This document shows positions 5,745 to 9,147 of a DNA stretch of 9,147 nt, in pieces; positions within the stretch are counted from its first letter, which is position 1, and each line of letters opens with the position of its first letter. A program made the translations under genes and the position numbers. Origin of the DNA: Phycisphaerae bacterium (lineage in GTDB: Bacteria; Planctomycetota; Phycisphaerae; UBA1845; Fen-1342); assembly GCA_020058145.1 (NCBI GenBank), contig JAGVEP010000094.1:1-9147 (forward strand). The letters run 5' to 3'. The notes below the pieces were generated by a model that searched no databases, was not told the DNA's origin, and worked only from the letters and a program-made list of their open reading frames with translations.

Positions 5745-6461
5745 CTACCAGAAGCTCCAATCGCCAACGCGCAGCACGATCAAGTAAAGCACCAGGTTCG
5801 TGAAGCCGTGCAGGAGCATCACGCAGAGGAGGCTGCGGGTCCAGTAGAACACGGCGTTGAAGAGCAGCCAGCAGAGGATGCTCACGCCCCAGTTGTCGGG
5901 GTGCTGGAGCGTTGAAATCAGTGCCGTGCCGAGGAAAGAGAACCAGGTGAACTGGCCGAGCGGGACGCGCTCGAAGTGCTGCCAGTTGATGAAGGCTCGG
6001 AGCAGGAAGCCACGCCAGAAGAGTTCCTCGACGACGGGGACGGCGATGACCGCGACGAGCATCCGGAGCCACCAGGTGGCCCAGAACAGATTGCCGGCCC
6101 CGAGTTCGTCCCGCGGATCGACCAGCAATTTCTCGCCCGGCATGAGCGGCATCCGCCCGGCGAGGCCGAAATGGTCGAAAACTTGCTGGCCGACGACCCA
6201 GCCCCAGGCGGCGATTGCTCCCGCGAGCAGGGCAATGGCCCCGCACGGACGACCCCAAGGCGGAAGATGTCGGCGGAACAGCCAGACCGCTGCCAGGGCG
6301 GCGACGCCCCGCAGGCCGATCGCCGCGGGCACGAAATTCGCCGGAACCGCTTGCGCGAGCCCCATTGTGGCCATGTAGATGATGAGTGGCGCGACGAGAA
6401 CGATGTCCGGGCGTGTTTCGCCAAGATGATCGATGGTTCTCAATACGCCGATCCGAGTCAA
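5745..6461 (-). CDS. CPBP-family membrane protease-like protein (CAAX prenyl protease-related)
   Basis: A membrane protein of about 238 residues from the CPBP (CAAX protease/bacteriocin-processing) family. The catalytic-type motifs are present: EELFWR (145-150, EExxxR), a conserved histidine in STLQHP (H187), and HGFTN (218-222, HxxxN). The blocks LLVDPRDELG, VPLGQFTWFSF, WGVSI and FYWTRSLL, and the GDWSFW C-terminus, match the 'CAAX prenyl protease-related' subgroup, often found near exosortase/PEP-CTERM genes; no exosortase is visible here. Several hydrophobic segments span most of its length. No ATG fits well. I choose TTG at 6461 because GAGGA lies six bases upstream and the predicted length then suits the family. 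The frame stays open upstream to 6644, but that part is repeat-derived and low complexity. Start confidence is moderate. Confidence 0.83.
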   Translation of the reverse strand: MTRIGVLRTIDHLGETRPDIVLVAPLIIYMATMGLAQAVPANFVPAAIGLRGVAALAAVWLFRRHLPPWGRPCGAIALLAGAIAAWGWVVGQQVFDHFGLAGRMPLMPGEKLLVDPRDELGAGNLFWATWWLRMLVAVIAVPVVEELFWRGFLLRAFINWQHFERVPLGQFTWFSFLGTALISTLQHPDNWGVSILCWLLFNAVFYWTRSLLCVMLLHGFTNLVLYLIVLRVGDWSFW

Positions 6462-6533
6462 GGCGATCCTCGCGCGCTGGACAGCGGGTTGGCAATATAC
6501 CGGCGGTGGTGGGTGGGCGTGTAGTGCGAAATC

Positions 6534-6602
6534 GCGCTGCGCGGACCCCAGGCTTGCGCCGTGGGGCTCGGATGGGTGCGCTGCGCGGACCCCAGGCTCG
6601 CG
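6534..6602 (+). repeat. Direct repeat pair of 25 bases (6534-6558 and 6578-6602)
   Basis: Both copies begin GCGCTGCGCGGACCCCAGGC and end with TTGCG or TCGCG, so 24 of 25 bases agree. The 19-base spacer contains GGGGCTCGGA, which recurs at about 6742 and 6774. Confidence 0.75.
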
Positions 6603-6605
6603 AGA

Positions 6606-6639
6606 CTGTCGGAATACCTCCTCCGGAGTATTTCGACAG
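6606..6639. repeat. Imperfect hairpin with CTGTCGGAATAC / GTATTTCGACAG arms
   Basis: The arms CTGTCGGAATACC (from 6606) and GAGTATTTCGACAG (to 6639) pair with one G-T wobble and one bulge. CGCGAGACTGTCGGAATA (6599-6616) recurs inverted at 6718-6737 with two extra bases, so it belongs to the same family as the palindrome at 6711-6726. Confidence 0.65.
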
Positions 6640-6710
6640 CTCACGGAACGCCTGGCGCCACACCGGCCCCCTAGGGGACGATGCCGCGCCAGGTCATCGG
6701 CGCGCCGGTC

Positions 6711-6726
6711 GTCGGAATATTCCGAC
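6711..6726. repeat. Perfect 16-bp palindrome GTCGGAATATTCCGAC
   Basis: A perfect palindrome without a spacer, followed by AGTCTCTCGCGCCATGGGG. Its half-site GTCGGAATA is shared with the hairpin at 6606-6639. It may be a repeat-family core or a binding site for a dimeric protein. Confidence 0.7.
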
Positions 6727-6878
6727 AGTCTCTCGCGCCATGGGGCTCGGACGGCGGCGGCGCGTGTACCCCAGGGGCTCGGACGGATTTGCTGCGCGGC
6801 GGCGGCGCGGGTATCGTTTCGTCCTGGTTGACGTTACCGAGCGGACTAACCCAGGCTGGGGGCCGCTGTCCAACGTGT

Positions 6879-6919
6879 ATACCCCCCGGCCGATCGGCCT
6901 ACCGGCCGACGGCGGGTAT
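6879..6919. promoter_or_regulatory. Large stem-loop just upstream of the LPP20-like gene
   Basis: Outer arms ATACCC (6879-6884) and GGGTAT (6914-6919) are complementary, followed inward by imperfect CCC-GGCCG / CGGCCG-GGCGG pairing. A perfect palindrome GGCCGATCGGCC sits at 6888-6899. It ends 11 bases before the AGGAG ribosome site, so in the mRNA it could affect translation or stability. Confidence 0.45.
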
Positions 6920-6942
6920 GCACGGCTTTGCAGGAGTTGACG

Positions 6943-8301
6943 ATGCGCAAGTGGCGTGTGGCTTTGTCGGGTCTGGTGGTGCTGGCCGGGGTCGCGACCG
7001 TCGCGGCACAGGACATTTCCAAGGAACAGAACAAGCTGCTGGCCAAACGGGCAGCGGAGGCGGATGCCTATCGCAAGCTGGCGGAGATCGTCTACGGTCT
7101 CCAGCTCAACGAACGCACGACCGTCCGCGATTTCGTGACCGAGTCGGACGACATCCGCGGCGAGGTGGACAGCTTTATCAAGGGCATTCGCCTGGGCACG
7201 CCGACGTATTACGACGACGGCTCGTGCGATATCCCGGCCGAAGTGACCGTCGCGAAGGTCGTGGAGACGCTGCGGTCGGCCCATGACCGTTATTACAAGG
7301 GCGACCACATCAAGACCAGCGATTTCGAGTCCGTCACCAGGCGGATCGAGAAAAACGTCATCAAGGTGATCGGGCGCGGGGCTCCGCGGCCGGACCTGCC
7401 GCCGGATTTGCCGCAAGGGGCGGTGGAAATACTCGGTCCGTCGCCGGTGCCGGCGGCCAAGCCACCGATCCCGTTGATTTGGCAGCGGCTTGGGCCGCAG
7501 GCGCGGATGATGGCGCTGCGGGCGGCCGAGTTGGATGGGAAACGGAAGCTGGCCGAGCGGATCAAGGGATTGCGGCTGACGGCCCGGACCCAGGTGCGCG
7601 ATTTCATCGTGGAGAGCGACGAAATCCGGGCCGAGCTGAATACGTTGCTGGTCGGGGCGGAAACCGTGAGCGAGTATCTGCACCATAACGAGCTGATTGC
7701 CGAGGTCACGCTGCGGCTGCCGACCGAGCAGGTCATCACGACGGTGAAGGAACTGCACAGCCGGCATTACAACGGCGACCCGGACGACACCCGCGGCCAC
7801 GATATTCAGGACATCGTCAAGACGGTCGTGAAGAAGGACTTCGAGGCGACCGGCATGGGCGTCCCGCCGCCGCAGTATCTGAAGCGGTTCAACGAGGTGG
7901 CGGCGGTGCCGGCTCCCGATTGGGTGGCCAGCAATTTCGAAGCACGCGGCCAGGGTACGGACCCGGCGATCGAAACGCCGCAGGGTCGGCTCAAGGCGCT
8001 GCGGGCGGCGGAGCTGGACGCGAAACGCAAGCTGGCGGAACAGCTCGGCGGGCTAACGCTGCAGAACGCGACGACGATCAAGGACCTGGCCGCGAAGAGC
8101 GACGAAATCGGCGCCCGGTTGGACGGGTTCATCAACGGCGTGACGGTGACCAAGACCGAGGTGGAGGGCGGTACGGCGACGGTGACGGTCGCGGTGCCCG
8201 GAATGGAAGTCTGGGGCGTCGTAAATGACAGTCTGCCGCGGCGGGGTGAACCAAACCCACCGCCGGCCGAGCCACAACCGCAGGGCGAGCCGAAGCCGTA
8301 G
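6943..8301 (+). CDS. Secreted protein with three LPP20-like repeat units
   Basis: A 452-residue exported protein. Residues 1-22 form a signal peptide (charged MRKWR, a hydrophobic core, then VAA before Q23). It has three copies of one unit, at about residues 34-110, 189-270 and 351-428. Each begins (A/L)xRAAExDxxRKLAE, continues through a GL-x-L strand, a T-x-(V/I)-(R/K)-D helix, SD(E/D)I and a hydrophobic GxxxG-like strand, and ends in an EVTV-type beta strand. This pattern is that of the LPP20 lipoprotein domain. Unlike LPP20 proteins it lacks a lipobox cysteine, so it is probably periplasmic. The C-terminus is proline-rich. The start is ATG 6943, with AGGAG six bases upstream. The TAG stop overlaps a palindromic repeat. 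Its function is unknown; a small lipoprotein and a relative follow downstream. Confidence 0.85.
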   Translation: MRKWRVALSGLVVLAGVATVAAQDISKEQNKLLAKRAAEADAYRKLAEIVYGLQLNERTTVRDFVTESDDIRGEVDSFIKGIRLGTPTYYDDGSCDIPAEVTVAKVVETLRSAHDRYYKGDHIKTSDFESVTRRIEKNVIKVIGRGAPRPDLPPDLPQGAVEILGPSPVPAAKPPIPLIWQRLGPQARMMALRAAELDGKRKLAERIKGLRLTARTQVRDFIVESDEIRAELNTLLVGAETVSEYLHHNELIAEVTLRLPTEQVITTVKELHSRHYNGDPDDTRGHDIQDIVKTVVKKDFEATGMGVPPPQYLKRFNEVAAVPAPDWVASNFEARGQGTDPAIETPQGRLKALRAAELDAKRKLAEQLGGLTLQNATTIKDLAAKSDEIGARLDGFINGVTVTKTEVEGGTATVTVAVPGMEVWGVVNDSLPRRGEPNPPPAEPQPQGEPKP

Positions 8302-8318
8302 GGTGGGCAGTGCCCACC
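8298..8318. repeat. Dispersed palindromic repeat overlapping the stop of the LPP20-like gene
   Basis: GTAG precedes a palindrome GGTGGGCA-G-TGCCCACC (8302-8318). It matches the copy at 3631-3651 except for the central base. Its TAG (8299-8301) is the stop codon of the upstream gene, and the palindrome could form a hairpin immediately after translation ends. Confidence 0.75.
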
Positions 8319-8354
8319 GGTGCCGCGGGCGCCTGGCGAAGGAGGTTGACTTTG

Positions 8355-8519
8355 ATGTACGGCTGGTATCGTCGTATGGCGTTGGTGCTGTGTGCGCTGG
8401 TTCTGATCGTCGGTGTCACCGGCTGCAAGAAGCGCGAGCAGCGGACGATGCGGATGCACGCAGAGCAGCGGCAGGGCGAAGTTCAGGAACAGCGCCCGGG
8501 CGAGATGGTGGTGGAGTAG
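8355..8519 (+). CDS. Small predicted lipoprotein
   Basis: A 54-residue protein with a lipoprotein signal: MYGWYRRMA, a hydrophobic stretch LVLCALVLIVGV, then the lipobox-like VTGC with cysteine at residue 23, followed by KK. The mature part would be only about 32 residues, highly charged and glutamine/glutamate-rich (KKREQRTMRMHAEQRQGEV), with no recognised domain. An AAGGAGGT ribosome site, a perfect consensus, lies nine bases before ATG 8355, which strongly supports expression. It lies 53 bases after the LPP20-like gene on the same strand and is probably co-transcribed. I do not recognise a family. It could be a small outer-membrane or periplasmic anchor, but that is only a guess. Confidence 0.72.
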   Translation: MYGWYRRMALVLCALVLIVGVTGCKKREQRTMRMHAEQRQGEVQEQRPGEMVVE

Positions 8520-8539
8520 CGGCCGGGCTCCGTACCGGC

Positions 8540-8639
8540 CGAAGGACACCGGCTATTAGCCGGTGCCACACCAATGTGGCGGCGAAGGACACCGGCTATT
8601 AGCCGGTGCCACACCAATGTAGCCGGTGCCACACCAATG
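8540..8639 (+). repeat. Tandem repeats with CACCGGCT hairpin, two full copies and one partial
   Basis: Two identical 38-base units lie at 8540-8577 and 8583-8620, each starting CGAAGGACACCGG and ending GCCACACCAATGT. Within each, CACCGGCT and AGCCGGTG form an 8-bp stem with a 3-base loop. The last 19 bases (AGCCGGTGCCACACCAATG) recur once more at 8621-8639, as a half unit lacking its stem partner. Confidence 0.85.
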
Positions 8640-8642
8640 CAG

Positions 8643-8664
8643 CGGCCGACGTCCTCGTCGGCCG
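8643..8664. repeat. Hairpin repeat, 9-bp arms CGGCCGACG / CGTCGGCCG
   Basis: A perfect 9-bp stem with a TCCT loop. Its arms are those of the hairpin at 1170-1191 in swapped order. It ends two bases before the AGGAG ribosome site of the next gene. Confidence 0.75.
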
Positions 8665-8678
8665 TAGGAGACCGGTAC

Positions 8679-9147
8679 GTGTCGCCCTCCTCCCGTGCCG
8701 CTTTTGGTCTGCTCTTGGCACTGGCCGCGCCAGGGGTCATCGCGCAAGCCCCTGCGGCGTTGACGGCCGACGAGCAGAAAACCCTCCCGCAAATTGCCTT
8801 GGGCCGGGCGCGGGCGGAACTGTTCGACCGGGTGCGGGCCTTACCCATCACAGATAACTCCAGCGTGGGCACCTGGTTGACCTACGACATCGAGTTGGAT
8901 CGCGCGCTGCGGCTGTGGGTACGGACGCGTCCGCAACAGGGTAAGCCCCGCGTGTACTCCGACGGCGTCTATGAGGTCGATGTGCGGATCGAGGCGGGAG
9001 AGCTGGGGGAGCAGCTTGTAAAACTGGCTGGTGATTACCCCGAGACGCTGCCGGCCGGCGTGGACGGGGCCAAGCTCAAGGCGGTGGCGCGCGGCTGGCC
9101 GCTGCTATGGGCGACCGAGCGGGCGACGCCCTCGAAACGCGCCCGCC
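8679..9147 (+). CDS. Secreted LPP20-like protein (partial, C-terminus outside window)
   Basis: At least 156 residues, still open at the right edge. GTG 8679 is chosen because AGGAG lies eight bases upstream and the protein then begins with a signal peptide: SPSSRAAFG, a hydrophobic LLLALAAPGVIAQ, and likely cleavage near residues 22-24. Residues 38-112 resemble one LPP20-like unit of the gene at 6943-8301: IALGRARAELFDRVRALPIT, then a V-x-TWLTYDIELDRAL helix, a strand LRLWVRT, and YSDGVYEVDVRIEAGELGEQL. The last block parallels the EVTVAKVVETL-type ends of that protein's units. Similarity is by pattern only and divergent. It is on the same strand and probably belongs to the same envelope gene cluster, though a 159-base repeat spacer separates it from the small lipoprotein gene. 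Its function is unknown. Confidence 0.75.
   Translation, partial: MSPSSRAAFGLLLALAAPGVIAQAPAALTADEQKTLPQIALGRARAELFDRVRALPITDNSSVGTWLTYDIELDRALRLWVRTRPQQGKPRVYSDGVYEVDVRIEAGELGEQLVKLAGDYPETLPAGVDGAKLKAVARGWPLLWATERATPSKRAR

Larger units (their letters stand above)
6462..6942. other. Repeat-rich gene-free region between divergent gene blocks
   Basis: About 480 bases separate the minus-strand protease-like gene from the plus-strand LPP20-like gene. Open frames run through it on several frames, but their products are arginine- and proline-rich and repeat-derived, so I call no gene. It contains a 25-base direct repeat, GTCGGAATA hairpins, three GGGGCTCGGA copies (starting 6563, 6741 and 6774; the one at 6741 begins with T, TGGGGCTCGG) and a large stem-loop, plus presumably both outward promoters, which I cannot place. 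Confidence 0.6.
8520..8678. other. Repeat cassette between the small lipoprotein and the last gene
   Basis: This 159-base spacer is almost entirely repeats: two 38-base copies, a partial third, and a GGCCGACG-type hairpin. I see no gene. The hairpins may act as transcript stabilisers or terminators, but there is no U-run. Confidence 0.65.

Noticed and set aside
5656..6663. Minus-strand open frame of 335 codons over the CPBP gene
   Set aside because: It overlaps the CPBP gene in another frame and is arginine/proline-rich without motifs, while the CPBP frame has all catalytic motifs.
6534..6740. Insertion sequence with terminal inverted repeats
   Set aside because: The inverted pair at 6599-6616 and 6718-6737 encloses only about 100 bases with no transposase frame and no clear target-site duplication.
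6828..6856. Promoter for the LPP20-like gene from TTGACG at 6828-6833
   Set aside because: The -35-like hexamer is good, but there is no acceptable -10 at 16-18 bases downstream; the sequence there is CCAGGC.
6694..7800. Minus-strand open frame of 368 codons opposite the LPP20-like gene
   Set aside because: It is histidine/arginine-rich antisense sequence that begins in repeat DNA. The plus-strand gene has a signal peptide, ribosome site and internal domain repeats.
8540..8639. Possible CRISPR array
   Set aside because: There are only two full units plus a half unit, the spacers are 5 and 0 bases, and the units carry their own hairpins. This is tandem repeat structure, not spacers between repeats.

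Overview
The window is GC-rich bacterial DNA that looks chromosomal. The most likely source is a planctomycete (Planctomycetota), probably an uncultured Phycisphaerae-like or related lineage. This rests on three things: the UDPGP-type nucleotidyltransferase, the 'CAAX prenyl protease-related' CPBP protein, and several families of short palindromic repeats of the kind I associate with these genomes (GTGGGCA-N-TGCCCAC, and a CACCGGCT hairpin). No rRNA or 16S-type marker is present, so this placement is inference.

Layout. Positions 1-1105 (minus) hold most of a selenocysteine-specific elongation factor SelB, cut by the left edge. After a 159-base gap with two hairpin repeats comes a two-gene operon on the minus strand: an ArsR/SdpR-type repressor (1936-2274) overlapping by ATGA an SdpI-type membrane protein (1265-1939). 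A TATAAT box and a TTCAA-N6-TTGAA palindrome lie just upstream. Positions 2454-3905 (minus) encode a UDPGP/UAP-family sugar nucleotidyltransferase whose N-terminal linker contains a translated copy of a dispersed palindromic repeat. Positions 3958-5623 (minus) hold a tightly coupled pair, TcmP (three-Cys-motif partner, methyltransferase-like) and its DUF5131/Gp37-Gp68 three-Cys partner. Parts of it are visibly less GC-rich than the surroundings, and it looks like an acquired cassette of unknown function. Positions 5745-6461 (minus) encode a membrane CPBP protease-like protein.

About 480 bases without a gene (6462-6942) are dense in direct and inverted repeats and separate the minus-strand block from a plus-strand block. 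That block holds a secreted protein built from three LPP20-like units (6943-8301), a 54-residue lipoprotein (8355-8519), a repeat cassette (8520-8678), and a second secreted protein with a related LPP20-like unit that runs off the right edge (8679-9147).

How the genes work together. SdpR/SdpI are a regulator and membrane immunity/receptor pair. TcmP/DUF5131 are a conserved but functionally undefined pair. The three plus-strand genes look like one cell-envelope cluster. SelB, the sugar nucleotidyltransferase and the CPBP protein appear to be unrelated neighbours. The most interesting items are the TcmP/DUF5131 cassette, the palindromic repeat that has entered a coding sequence and also supplies the stop codon of another gene, and the LPP20-like repeat-protein cluster.
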